From NCBI GenBank assembly GCA_027704905.1, contig CM051002.1, positions 12,538,228 through 12,602,227 on the forward strand: a DNA stretch of 64,000 bases, read 5' to 3'. The notes beneath the pieces are model-generated. The model was not told the origin of the DNA. It saw nothing but the letters and a program-made list of their open reading frames with translations, and ran no database searches. This DNA comes from Muraenolepis orangiensis. Taxonomy: Eukaryota; Chordata; Actinopteri; Gadiformes; Muraenolepididae. The first letter of the stretch is position 1. Each line of letters starts with the position of its first letter. The translations under genes and the position numbers were made by a program. Below, in pieces: positions 10,253 through 23,144 of the stretch.

Positions 10253-10422
10253 GGATCGGTTGTAAAACACAATGATCCAGAGCGCTACAGTTCTCACGCC
10301 AAAGCCATCAACGCCTTTGAGAAGAAGTTCAAACAGCTGACGACTAACAGCTGGGCCGACCGCGACAACGTTCAGCCAATTTGAAGATGTACACCGTTAT
10401 CGAGTTGGACGGGAAGACCAAG
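10253..10422 (+). CDS. parp3: copy A coding exon 3 (WGR second half), frameshifted
   Basis: The exon starts GSVVKHND after an AAATGGAG acceptor, continues AFEKKFKQLTTNSWADRD, and should read on through YTVIELDGKTK to donor GTAACT at 10423. The pattern FEKKF...K..NNWA.R...YT.IE is the second half of PARP3 WGR. One C is missing at about 10378 compared with copy B, giving 170 instead of 171 bases and a TGA. Copies B and C are open here. Confidence 0.78.
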
Positions 10423-10583
10423 GTAACTTCTTTGCCATGTCCAGCATTGCAAGTAGAGTCACGCATGTTGAATGGGGAAATGTTTTACTAGATTTATTGA
10501 GGGAAAGAAAACCCCTGCATCAACTGTGCTCCAGACCTAATATCGTCTCTAACCTTCGTCTGGCTTCCTCTCTAATGTTGCAG

Positions 10584-10629
10584 GTAGAAGAGGTTAGGAC
10601 ATTCAAAAATGTCCTTCCAGTGAACCTGG
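10584..10629 (+). CDS. parp3: copy A coding exon 4 (inter-domain linker)
   Basis: 46 bases between TTGCAG and GTAGGT encode VEEVRTFKNVLPVNL plus one base. It aligns with the PARP3 linker VRTxTKxVxPxxLD. Its phase-1 end joins exactly to exon 5 to give the D of DIKKMPLG. The PARP3 exon that should lie between them, encoding the start of the helical domain, was not found. Skipping it keeps the frame. Confidence 0.62.
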
Positions 10630-10971
10630 GTAGGTGTGTCTGGCCGAGTACACCAAAGAGTCTGTGTTATTGGTGTGGCTGAACATTGCAGGCCTGAAGG
10701 CCTCCTGGTTACTCTTTCCACAGTGTTACAGACATGTCAATGTGTGTCACATGTGCGAGAGAGAAGGTTAAGTCTTCACTCAAGGTCTTATAATAACAAG
10801 ATAGGGGAAACTCTTGTGATCTACAATCATGGCTTTGGTTTGTTTCAGGGATTTGTTCAGACAAACAGCTTCAATAGAGCGACTTACCTTGAAGTCGCTT
10901 TGGATGGGGGGGCATGGAGTAGCAAAATGACTAAATATATAATAGTGTGTATGTGTATATTTGCGTGACAG

Positions 10972-11189
10972 ACATCAAGAAGATGCCCTTAGGCAAGCTC
11001 AGTGAGAATCAGATTGACAAGGGCGTCAAGGTGCTGGAGGAGATAGAGGACGCCTTCGCGCAGGTCCAGATTCAGACGGAGAAACTCAAGGACCTGTCCT
11101 TCAGGTTCTACTCCACCATACCGCACAACTCCGGCCGGAAGACCGTACCGCCCGTAATCAACACCCAGGAGGTCATCGACCAGAAGAAG
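10972..11189 (+). CDS. parp3: copy A coding exon 5 (PARP regulatory domain)
   Basis: After acceptor GTGACAG the frame reads IKKMPLGKLSENQIDKG, then LKDLSFRFYSTIPHN, then PPVINTQEVIDQKK before donor GTGATG. These are the most recognisable PARP3 helical-domain motifs (KKMPLGKLS, FYTxIPHNFG, PPxI). Copy A reads HNSGRKT where copy C keeps HNFGNSR. The domain normally blocks NAD access until DNA is bound; without the transferase it has nothing to gate. Confidence 0.85.
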
Positions 11190-11282
11190 GTGATGGTGAT
11201 GTCTCTCATGGTGATCTCTCTCATGGTGATCTCTCGCTCTCTCTCTCTTTGTTAACCCTTCACTCATGCCTTCTTGATTAAG

Positions 11283-11345
11283 GTGCTGGCCGACATTGAG
11301 TTTGCCCAGACTCTGAAGTCAGAGACTTCAGAAACTAGAAACTAG
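11283..11345 (+). CDS. parp3: copy A coding exon 6 with early stop
   Basis: After acceptor ATTAAG the frame reads VLADIEFAQTLKSETSETRN and TAG. Full PARP3 continues from VLADIELAQ into the transferase domain. Copy C ends at the same codon (ETSETKN then TAG), so the truncation predates the copies rather than being a recent accident. Confidence 0.72.
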   Translation: MLADIEFAQTLKSETSETRN

Positions 11346-11582
11346 TGTTACTCAAGCATAGTCATTTTGAGTCGTTTTATTCTGGATCCACTTCTGCCAG
11401 AGAATATTAACTGTGATTAAATGATATAGCTGTGATATGATATAGTTGTTGCTATTACCGTTATAGTGACAACAGATCAATCATACACAGCGCAGGTTTA
11501 ATGCATTTTATTCGTTGTTTATAGTATTTATTTTCATATGTATTTATTTATCATTTTGTTTGTTGTTTTTGTTTTGTTTCAG

Positions 11583-11750
11583 ACCTTACTAAGGACATTG
11601 CGTCAACCACAGCCACAGCCAGAGCCAGAGCCACAGCCAGCGACAGAGACACAGCCAGAGACAGCGACAGAGACAGCGACAGAGACAGAGTCAGAGCCAG
11701 AGTCAGAGCCAGAGTCAGAGCCAGAGTCAGAACAAGGAGAGTCCAACTAA
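11583..11750 (+). CDS. possible alternative 3' exon with acidic repeat
   Basis: A good acceptor (TTTTGTTTCAG) precedes a frame TLLRTLRQPQPQPEPEPQ followed by TET and SEPE repeats and ending GESN, TAA at 11750. Copy C keeps the acceptor and both flanks but only a single repeat remnant (53175-53207). It would be either 3' UTR of the truncated gene or an alternative terminal exon. No donor after exon 6 was found to reach it, so use as coding is doubtful. Confidence 0.35.
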   Translation, partial: TLLRTLRQPQPQPEPEPQPATETQPETATETATETESEPESEPESEPESEQGESN

Positions 11751-11844
11751 ATGTTTACGGCATAATGCAAATGTAAAACTTCAGCAAAATAGTTTCTTGT
11801 AGTATCTTACCCTAAATATATTCCTGTTAAGTTTGATCCTCCAC

Positions 11845-13033
11845 CAGTGGCGGGCCGTGCATTTCACACCTAGGCCTTCAGTGATGTCCTACACAGTCCT
11901 ACCTGAATTATTCCACCTCTTAATACCATCATTATGACGCCATGGCTCTAGAAACTATACATTTAGACAGAAACGCAGTATAACCGGGCGTTGCGTCACC
12001 TTAACATAGTCAAGTACAACAGTTACAAGTACAAGAGTTATATTCATATTTCCAAAGCATTTATAATCAATAAATCCGCATTTACAATTAAGAGTGTTAA
12101 ACTACCAGCTTTAAGATTGAAATAGATCGAAACCGCTTAACGAAATAAAATGAAAAATAAAATGCTTTGTACTCACAAAAAAAACTGATTATTTGACCAC
12201 AAAATCCATCCTCCTTTCTTTCCTCAAGAAGACTTCAATGACTCTGATGTAAAGTTTATCTGTGCGTTCATTTCCAAAAAACAGCTTGTAGAAATCTACA
12301 CAAAACTATCTCGTTCAAGTTCAGTTTGCTAGCTCTGCATAGCTCTGCCTCTCAAGAGTGCGTATCCTTTCCGTTCACTATAAGCCCCAGGCGCCGCACT
12401 GTTGATTCTGAAGGCCTAAGGGCAGATTTATTGGACCCTGGCAACACATTATGGCTGAAATATGATTGGATAAAAGCTCTAACTGTCACAGGTTAGGTTT
12501 GGACCCAAAAGCTGCACACAGACACCAAAGGCAGAGACGTAGTCGGGGACAGGCAGGTGATGGGAACCGGGGCAGGGTAGACGAACCAGGCAGGGGCAGG
12601 CAGAAGCGTAGTCAGGGACGGGCGGTAGATCAGGAACCAGGCAGGGTCGGCAACAGGAATCAGTCCGGGTACGCTAGAGAGTCTGTGTCATCAGGACAAA
12701 CTGGCAAAGTATAAGTGTGCGGGGTAGACTTAAATAGGCCGGTTGATTATCATGCGCTGCAGGTGTGGGGGGAAATGTAAATGCAGGTTGACGCTGCCCC
12801 TAGTGGAGGCAGGGTGAATAGCCATTGTGACACTGACAAAGGCCAGCCCTCCAAATCTCGATCTACGGCTGGAAGCAGCGCAACCAAGAGGAAGGCTATG
12901 AAATGAAGATAATAGACTATGGGGAATCATTTAATACATCTTTTTGGAAAAAATATATCAAAATTAAATGTATATTCTGATGATGTTTGGGCCAGCAGAG
13001 AAGGCCTTGCTGGCCCTGACGGCCCCACCACTG
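11845..13033. mobile_element. non-autonomous hAT-like element
   Basis: It begins CAGTGGCGGGCCGTGC and ends with the complement of CAGTGGTGGGGCCGTC, matching inverted ends of hAT type. A clear target-site duplication was not seen. There is no transposase. A solo Gypsy LTR lies inside it at 12484-12832. Partial copies are at 52145-52373 and 53059-53130 (beside copy C) and 42974-43130, so it was near the gene before the A/C split. Confidence 0.65.
12484..12832 (-). mobile_element. solo Gypsy-type LTR
   Basis: Bounded by TGTCACA and TGTGACA (TG...CA on both strands), about 349 bp, with nearly matching 5-bp flanks (CTGAC/CTAAC on this strand). The minus strand has CTATTTAAGTCTACC (TATA-like) and CCTGCCTGGTTCCTGATC-type repeats as in fish sushi-like Gypsy LTRs. 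No internal retrotransposon sequence flanks it, so it is a solo LTR left by recombination. Confidence 0.7.
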
Positions 13034-13079
13034 TTCTTCACCACTAGATGTCCCTAACATACATTTGTTCTATGTTGAA

Positions 13080-13234
13080 TGCTACTGCCTTAACCTTTTT
13101 GCGTCATAACATGACCGCTTGATGCTATGATGAGTCAATAAACAATACTGACAACCTACTTTGATGATACCCAATTGACGAAAACAGTGCATCGTGTGTG
13201 TGTGTGTGTGAGAGAGAGCGAGAGCGAGTGCGAG

Positions 13235-13290
<56 letters not shown>

Positions 13291-13440
13291 CGCACAGCTG
13301 AGTTCAGGCCGGCTGAATGGCGCAGCATGCAATTGTTATTATCGCCCTCCCTATTACCACCCGCTACTGTATGGGAATGAGCATGGGGGGAAAAAACGAC
13401 CCCGATCGCCGAACCCCCCCCCCCCCCCACCGTGGGGACT
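13080..13440 (-). repeat. dispersed repeat R1 with TG and GA microsatellites
   Basis: Shares AATGCTACTGCCTTAACC, TGATGCTATGATGAGTCAAT, a (TG)n(GA)n tract at 13196-13290 and CAGGCCGGCTGAATGGCGC with copies at 23218-23575 and 41275-41525, and partial ones at 16281-16410 and 18664-18793. It carries no gene. It leads directly into the G-rich minisatellite, which is cut by the gap. Confidence 0.7.
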
Positions 13441-13499
13441 TCACGCTCGCGACACCCCCTCCCCCCTGTTGGACGTCTCGATCGCGACACCCCCCCCCC

Positions 13500-14499
13500 N
13501 NNNNNNNNNNNNNNNNNNNNNNNNNNNNNNNNNNNNNNNNNNNNNNNNNNNNNNNNNNNNNNNNNNNNNNNNNNNNNNNNNNNNNNNNNNNNNNNNNNNN
13601 NNNNNNNNNNNNNNNNNNNNNNNNNNNNNNNNNNNNNNNNNNNNNNNNNNNNNNNNNNNNNNNNNNNNNNNNNNNNNNNNNNNNNNNNNNNNNNNNNNNN
13701 NNNNNNNNNNNNNNNNNNNNNNNNNNNNNNNNNNNNNNNNNNNNNNNNNNNNNNNNNNNNNNNNNNNNNNNNNNNNNNNNNNNNNNNNNNNNNNNNNNNN
13801 NNNNNNNNNNNNNNNNNNNNNNNNNNNNNNNNNNNNNNNNNNNNNNNNNNNNNNNNNNNNNNNNNNNNNNNNNNNNNNNNNNNNNNNNNNNNNNNNNNNN
13901 NNNNNNNNNNNNNNNNNNNNNNNNNNNNNNNNNNNNNNNNNNNNNNNNNNNNNNNNNNNNNNNNNNNNNNNNNNNNNNNNNNNNNNNNNNNNNNNNNNNN
14001 NNNNNNNNNNNNNNNNNNNNNNNNNNNNNNNNNNNNNNNNNNNNNNNNNNNNNNNNNNNNNNNNNNNNNNNNNNNNNNNNNNNNNNNNNNNNNNNNNNNN
14101 NNNNNNNNNNNNNNNNNNNNNNNNNNNNNNNNNNNNNNNNNNNNNNNNNNNNNNNNNNNNNNNNNNNNNNNNNNNNNNNNNNNNNNNNNNNNNNNNNNNN
14201 NNNNNNNNNNNNNNNNNNNNNNNNNNNNNNNNNNNNNNNNNNNNNNNNNNNNNNNNNNNNNNNNNNNNNNNNNNNNNNNNNNNNNNNNNNNNNNNNNNNN
14301 NNNNNNNNNNNNNNNNNNNNNNNNNNNNNNNNNNNNNNNNNNNNNNNNNNNNNNNNNNNNNNNNNNNNNNNNNNNNNNNNNNNNNNNNNNNNNNNNNNNN
14401 NNNNNNNNNNNNNNNNNNNNNNNNNNNNNNNNNNNNNNNNNNNNNNNNNNNNNNNNNNNNNNNNNNNNNNNNNNNNNNNNNNNNNNNNNNNNNNNNNNN
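13500..14499. other. assembly gap, exactly 1000 N
   Basis: A run of N of a round placeholder length. It follows a C-rich end of the minisatellite, where sequence quality also drops (several mismatches to the other arm in the last 80 bases). Confidence 0.99.
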
Positions 14500-15960
14500 T
14501 GAATAGAATAAGGCCACACACTCCTCGACAACACGATGTTCCAGCAACTCAGGGAGGTTCACAAGTTGACTGACCTCAACCAGGTCGATCACTGCCTTGA
14601 GAGCGCTCCGCTCCATGTCAGCAGCTCTCGCCTTGTCCTCCCCGGGCTTCTCCGTGCATGGCACCTTGGCAAACGTCAAGCGTTTGCTCAGAGGGAAGCA
14701 TGCATGGAGGGAGGTATTCTTACTGAACAGCCAGTCTTGCAAGAAGCTGGTCAATTTCTCCTCTCCTGCAGAATGGGCTGAGTTGAAGTCCGCAATGAGT
14801 TCATCAGAGGCAGGCATGGCTGACTGTAGGGTGCGGAGGGTGGGTGAGGCCGGGTCGAACGGGAAGGAGTCAAACTCATGCATGCATGCGACCAGGTCCT
14901 GCACGCACTGCTCATCTTCTCGCATCCGTTTCGGGCCACACTCTATGTGCTTTCTCTTGGCTTCTTTTCGGTTGGCCAGGGTGTTGTGAGCTGCCGGATC
15001 TGGGCCACATTGTTCACATTTCTGGAGTGCACCAGCAGCTGCTTCTCATTCTGGAGGATGGAGAGCCAGCCAGACTTCATTTTGCTACCCTTGTTCATTG
15101 TACACTCGATCCACATGTCCCAGGCCATGTTGGAGTAGGGGTTGCCTGTGATGGACTGAGTGAAGTCAGTACGAAGGAAGGCGACCTGATCAGCAGGGAG
15201 AGATGTCAGCATTGCCCAGAAGTCAGGCAGCCACCTCCCATACTTATTGTTGTCGTATGCTACCATCCATGGCAGCATGGCGTGCAGAGAGCTGACATAC
15301 TCGTCCCAGTTGCAGATATGGACTGCGTGCACATTCTGCATGAGCACATCTGTCATGGACAGGAAGTCCCTCCAGTAGTCCGCCATGTCACTGGCCTCCA
15401 CCTGGGTGAAGAGGTTGGTGATGAGGCTCTCAAGGTCAGCATCATCCTCCAGTGCCACATGAGCAGCAGCGTGGGATTCTTTGGAGAGACTCGTATCTCT
15501 CAGAATCTCAAGGTTCTCCCTCGTCTCATCAGCCAGGTTGGGCACGAGCCTCCCCTTTACCAGCTGACTCAGGAGCGCCTCATACATGAGGCTCAAGCAA
15601 CGCAGCCCCCTCTTGTAATGCTTGCCTTTCAGCGCACGATCGACGGAGCCCTCTGCAATAACTCCTCCCGCCACAATTACATCTCCTAGCTCACTCCCCT
15701 TGTAGCGCTTGTAGATAGCACTCATCCTCACACACTGTGCATGGAAGGGACGAAGAAAGGGCACAATGTCACGGTACTTGTTTGGGTTCTCGGCCTTGAG
15801 CAGGGTGATGAGGACATACACAGGATGAGGGCATGCGCTTAGTGGCGATGATGGTAGACAGCTTGTCCATGACGTCATTCACAACTGACTTGTTGGGCGG
15901 TTGATTGTAAGACGTATGAAAATAAGCCTTGCTCTTCCTCTGAAAAACATTCAAAAGTTA
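14500..15960 (-). pseudogene. unnamed transposon-type gene, C-terminal two thirds, frameshifted
   Basis: Two long minus-strand frames in order: 15878-14943 with LITLLKAENPNKYRDIVPFL, YKGSELGDVIVAGGVIAEGS, WDEYVSSLHAMLPWMVAYDN and YGRWLPDFWAML, then 14925-14500 with FDSFPFDPASPTLRTL and NTSLHACFPLSKRL, running into the gap. A start-side frame at 15769-15954 needs another shift. I have seen similar MxPWxxAYDxxNYxRxLP proteins as multicopy uncharacterised genes in fish and corals, which suggests a mobile-element origin, but I cannot name the function. GC content is higher than around it, consistent with a once-coding insertion. Confidence 0.5.
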
Positions 15961-16008
15961 CGTTTTCACTCTACTGGATGGCGGCAATCTTGGATTTCTG
16001 GGTCAAAA

Positions 16009-18391
16009 TGATGTCATAACGTCAAACTGATGTCAGAATCGGAATCCTCATGGTTGAATTGCATGAAAAATTGTCTTCATACATGATTCTAGGTGCTCTG
16101 GTTCAAAAGTTAATTTTTCAAGATGCCGCCAGCGGCCATCTTGGATTTGGCCCTCTGGCAAAAATGCCCGGGATTTTTGGGAGGGACCTGGGGGCAATTT
16201 TTTTTATAAAAGGTCCATAGAAGTCAAATCAATCATCAAAACATCTTAGCCAGAGAATGGTCACGGAATTGAGGTTCTAGACCCTACTAATACAGTAGCG
16301 GGTGGTAATAGGGAGGAATTGCGATAATAACAATTGCATGCTGCTATTGACTCATCATAGCATCAAGTGGTCATGTTGTGACGAAAAAAAGTTAAGGCAG
16401 TAGCATTCAACTGTTGTGTTCAGATCTTCGCTCTATTCTTCCGATCCTCAGATACACATATTAACTGTGCTCCAACCGGGGAAACGGAGAAGACCCGTGC
16501 TTAACAAACTAATCAAAAGAGAATTTAGAATCATAAAAGATTGTAAAGACTGCTTTGATCCATACATTTCAATACAAATTCTGTTGCATTCCTGGCAACG
16601 CCCGTTGGTCGCATTCCTGGCAACGCCCGTTGGTCGCCTCAACACGCATGGCTCTTACAATGCATACAGTATCATAGATAGTGTTTTAGTTGTATACTTA
16701 GGGTATACAAATACACTACATATCCCCCCTTTGGAACTCTATAAAGAAGTCCCAATACAAAAATGTTTACACAAATTTTAAAACCATGATATACCTTCAA
16801 TTGCACCCACCTTAGCGTCACTAGAAGAATTCACACCTCGTAGTCACCAGTCTATTAGTTGTTATTTATTGATAAAAATTATACCCTAATACAGCAATCT
16901 AAGATAGATGAGTGAATACTCAAATGCAGGACCCGGGACCAGGACACAAGAGCTTCGTACCACACAGACCCGTGGTGTTGAGTTAGCTGACCAGTAGTCT
17001 ACTCAAGTGCCCCGATTCCTTCGATACACAATACTGGGTCAGTACCGCCCATCTGGTGGTCCCGACTTCTTCTTCCCCCGTCAGGTGGTTTTCTTCATAC
17101 GTGTTGTTCTCCTCTTCTCAGATAGCGCCAATGTCTGCGGGTGTCACCGGTCAGCTCTCACTTCCTCAATGCTGTTTGAGGCCCCCCGTCTGGTACTCTG
17201 TGTCCCTGCTTTGATACCCTCTCTTGTTTCACAACTTGCTCTTTCCTATTTCCTTAGTCTGCATTAATTGCTGCATACACACATAATGCTTAGGCCAGGG
17301 GGACATTTGATGACTCTGACACCCTGGGGGTCAAAGGGGGGTCAAAGGGGACAACCTCCAAGCCTTCCCTTCACCCAGACATTGGGGTCCCTGACGGGAC
17401 ATGACCTGGCTGTGAACGGTTAATTAGTTCAAGACATCGCATGCACCTGTTACACATATAGTTATTTTACTCCACAATTCCCCCTTTACACACTTTATAA
17501 GTGTGTACCCAAAACTCTGTCTTAATAACTATGTGACAGACAAAATAGCATGCTTGCGTTCATAATGGAGGAGGAATAACATACTTGTTCAATAGTAAAC
17601 CAACAACACACTTGATTCGACACATATTACATAGCACCCCCTTAGTCACTAATTCACTAGGGAGTACTCATTCTCGCACTTTCAACCCGTGAGGACAGAG
17701 CTTGAATGGTTGGGGCTACCCCGAGGGGAATCCCACCGCAAATGCCTTTATTCACTCCGCCTTCAGGTACACAACCATTTGATTCCACACCTTAGTTCAT
17801 ATTAGTCATCAGATGATAATTATAGAAATATTAAAATTGTAACATTAATCAATCAGTGAGCAACCAATCAGTATTGTATCAAGAAAACAGTCAATCATAA
17901 AATCAATCGATGGTTCAATCAACGGTGGTTGCCAATCAAGTATAGTGGTGATATAAGAACAGTAACTCGTAAAAAATCAATCCAACAGTATTATCAGTGA
18001 GTATAGTGGAGATATAAAAACAGTAGAGCATAAAATCAATCAAACAGTGCCCAGCACTTGAGTATAATGAACCTCTTCCAGTGATTAGCACTTCCTCTTT
18101 CATCCACTTCCACCGCAGTGGTATCCCTCAGCATCATACTTAGCGTTATAATCTGAGTCACTCAACATTAGATTATGATTGAGTCTACTAATCAGTGTTC
18201 TAATACCGGGAACACAGCTGTTTTTCACTGCATCCCCCTTTGCTTTGAGCAATGTCCCTAGCACCCACCCCATGTCTGTACTGTAATAAGGAATGCCCCC
18301 CACACAATCATTCGGGTCACCTCCTTTCCTATTTTGCCCCATTGTGTGTGTGTGTGTGTGTGTGTGTGTCAACGTCAAACGTTGACACACA
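16009..18391. repeat. 2383-bp tandem duplication, unit 1
   Basis: This unit repeats at 18392-20720 with offset 2383. Units differ by about seven scattered substitutions and one six-base deletion (CTTAGT, lost in unit 2 near 20024), so they are separate loci rather than one read twice. Contents: a short spacer, part of repeat R1, an ERV 3' LTR, the polypurine tract and about 1.6 kb of degenerate internal sequence without a long reading frame. Unit 1 ends in a short (GT)n and a hairpin at about 18363-18391. Confidence 0.92.
16412..16720 (-). mobile_element. ERV 3' LTR, tandem unit 1
   Basis: 309 bp bounded by TGTTGTG and CACTACA. Directly outside is CCCCCCTTTGG, on the minus strand a polypurine tract, which places this as the 3' LTR of a minus-strand element. 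It inserted into repeat R1 after GCATTCAAC. A 27-bp motif with CGCCCGTTGGTCGCATTCC is doubled inside. The same LTR type is at 18795-19103 and, with a different 3' part, at 56756-56980. Confidence 0.72.
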
Positions 18392-20842
<2,451 letters not shown>

Positions 20843-20859
20843 CGAGCTCAGGTTGGGTC

Positions 20860-21860
20860 AGATCAGCTCGTATGCAGTAGCCAATGTTACCTGGTACGGT
20901 CCTGGATTTCACTTTCTGGATCACTGGTTGCGGCAGCTGCTGCGTCGGTGACATGTGGGGATAAAACTTGGGCAGTTTGGGTTAATGCCTGGACGTATTT
21001 TTTCTCTCAGCTATCCCAAGGTCCAACATAGGTCCTTTTGAGGCCAGTTGGTAAGGTCCTGCCATGGGTCCTCCTTTTATTAATTCATGAGGAGAAACCA
21101 GTACTTATGTACTGGTTTGTTGTTAAATGCATTGCATGCCACACAATCCACTACAAAGTTGTCTACGACATCTTGCTAAAAATGGATGCCACCATTTGCA
21201 TTCCACTTCCGCCATGGCTTTCTTTTTTAATGTTGGTAGGACCGTGTGCTGCGATTATGAGTTCATTTAACAACTTTTGCTGGAGCCACTAGTCTGCCAT
21301 CTGCAGCCCTCCACAACCCATTCACTGCTGTTGTACCTTCGTCTGAGTGGCTATGAGATTCCTAGCAGTTTGGCCGCAGCATCCGCTGCCTCATTGCTCA
21401 ATGCTTCGTAAGAGTTTTCTTTTGTATGGCCCTGATGTCAGTCGGTCTTGCTTCTGCTGTCTGTCTTTTTAATTGTCCTTGGTGCTTTACAGGTTGTCCT
21501 GAGCTGGTCATAAACCCTCTTCTGGCCCATGGGAGTGCATCGAGGTGAACTGCACCATGTGCATACCCAGAATCTGTATATACACACACTGATCTCTCGC
21601 ATACTCTATTGCTTTTGTCAGGGCCACTAATTGTGCCAACTGGGCTGATGCGGGTTGGGGAATAATTCCACTGTCTGTTTTCCACCGCCCATATCAGCCA
21701 CTACTGAGTAAGATGCCACATTGCCCTCGGGACCCTTATAGCAGCACCCATCACTAAACAGTTGTACGTCATGTGTCATGTTTTCATGATGTGAGGTCAA
21801 GTCTGCGCGGATTTTGTATTCTTGCTTACACCTCCCCTCAAAGTCGTGTACCTCCCCGGT
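20860..21860 (-). pseudogene. ERV pol remnant: RNase H region
   Basis: The minus strand contains a stop-broken region with YTDSGYAHGAVH, the conserved retroviral RNase H motif, followed by RRGFMTSSGQPVKH. Upstream (toward 21850) is the segment holding the first RNase H aspartate. The order is right for a minus-strand element whose 3' LTR is at 18795. Motifs fit a class I (gamma/epsilon-like) fish ERV. It is an old, non-coding copy with many stops; gag, RT and env are not recognisable here. Confidence 0.68.
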
Positions 21861-23037
21861 GTTGGTTAATAGGTAATAGTGTTTTGCTCACCCAATAGGT
21901 TCGCTTCTATGGGGGGAGGTGTGACGTACGTGGGTGGGTCATTATCATTGTTATCATATTTGTAAACATCAGGTTAGTATTATTAATATTTGTTATTTGT
22001 ATTTGATGTGTGTCACCGTTGTATTGGCCCCCTTTTTGTTTCTCCTTCCCAGGTGCCGCCCGTCTCTCCTCTAGAGAGCGCTGATTGCCTGATGAGCAGC
22101 AGCTGTCGGCAATCAGCCTCGAGGGACGGGTGGATAAAGCCTGGCATGTGACACACATCCGGGCGCCTCAGTGTGTCATTGCCACTGACCAGAGTGGAGT
22201 GTGGAGGTTGCCCGTTGTTTGCCACTGTGTGTGGATGCGATACTATATTGTGTTGTCATATCATTTCAAGTTCTCAACATCAAAAATATTGTTTAACAGT
22301 CCAACAGACAGCTTACTTCACAATATTGCAAAAATACAATAAATCAAATAATACAAAAATACAATGTATTCTTCATAAAACCAAAATAAAGTGCAAAACA
22401 ATAACCCTTCTGTATTCTTTACTCCAAATACCATTCGCTCAAATACAGAAAATAACATGAACACGTTTTCAGTCACACAAGCACGCACGCACGCGCACCA
22501 TGTGTGCTCTCTGTGCTGAAACACAGTGGAACAAACTACCTGGCAGCAGCCATTATTCAACTCGACAAAACAATAAAACTACTCGTCCAAACTTACTTCA
22601 GGTACACTCAAAACGTTCCAAAACATGTCACTGACAGTTCACATTAGTTTTAACACCCTTGGGAATGTTTTAGATAGTTATATGCTTACCTGTGAAACAT
22701 GAAGAACAAGACACGTTACATTCTCATGCCTTGCTCAGCCGGCAGCGGTTTATTACTGAGCTGCGCATGGTAGGGCCAAGACTAGTGTTTCCTCTATGGT
22801 TCACAGGAGCGCAGGAGCGCCATCTACTGACTTGGAAGTCTAATAAGATGTGGGTAGTTCTGATAATCTATTAGAGTAGTTCTGATCATCTTAAAGAATG
22901 GGGGGTGTATGTTTTACTGCGAAACTTTAAATAGAGGCATTTTCTGAACCCTCTACATGTGCCGATATACGGTATATATATTTTTGTTGAGTGATTGATA
23001 TAGTTTTCGTGAGTGATTTAAACAAGCTGGTACATAT
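21861..23037. other. no gene recognised; small fold-back at 22005-22159
   Basis: AT-rich sequence without conserved frames. 22005-22016 (GATGTGTGTCAC) is a perfect inverted match of 22148-22159, enclosing about 130 bp of GC-rich sequence, a MITE-like hairpin. The remainder may be further ERV sequence. Nothing supports a gene. Confidence 0.5.
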
Positions 23038-23061
23038 GGATGTCGCGATCGTGAAGTCCAA

Positions 23062-23144
<83 letters not shown>

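Larger units (their letters stand above)
6138..11750 (+). pseudogene. parp3: PARP3-like gene copy A, lacking the catalytic domain
   Basis: Coding exons are at 6138-6206, 9328-9450, 10253-10422, 10584-10629, 10972-11189 and 11283-11345, all bounded by GT and AG and in compatible phases. Together they encode a shortened PARP3 N-terminus, a WGR domain and the first part of the helical regulatory domain. PARP3 normally binds DNA breaks through WGR and then mono-ADP-ribosylates targets. Here the frame ends with TAG at 11345 before any transferase domain. Exon 3 lacks one base compared with copy B, which creates an early TGA. The intact total would be about 229 codons against roughly 530 for full PARP3. 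A frameshift that is a sequencing error cannot be excluded. Confidence 0.8.
2252..13499. repeat. left arm of 11.3 kb inverted repeat
   Basis: Positions p in this arm match the reverse complement of positions near 36620 minus p in 23038-34366 (the sum drifts only between 36617 and 36624). The arm runs to the N gap at 13500. Its outer limit at 2252 is set only by where the other arm enters its own gap at 34367. Nearly all differences I checked are single-base homopolymer length changes. See the right arm entry and findings for the assembly interpretation. Confidence 0.93.

Noticed and set aside
10843..10905. Possible missing PARP3 exon (GFVQTNSFNRATYLEVALDG after TTTCAG)
   Set aside because: Part of it (AAGTCGCTTTGGAT) is the head of a common fish repeat, copy C lacks the acceptor AG, and similarity to the PARP3 helix is too weak.
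13125..14925. Open frames of 350-490 codons
   Set aside because: Most of their length is N from the assembly gap.
16416..16781. 121-codon frame present in both tandem units
   Set aside because: It runs antisense through an LTR and polypurine tract.
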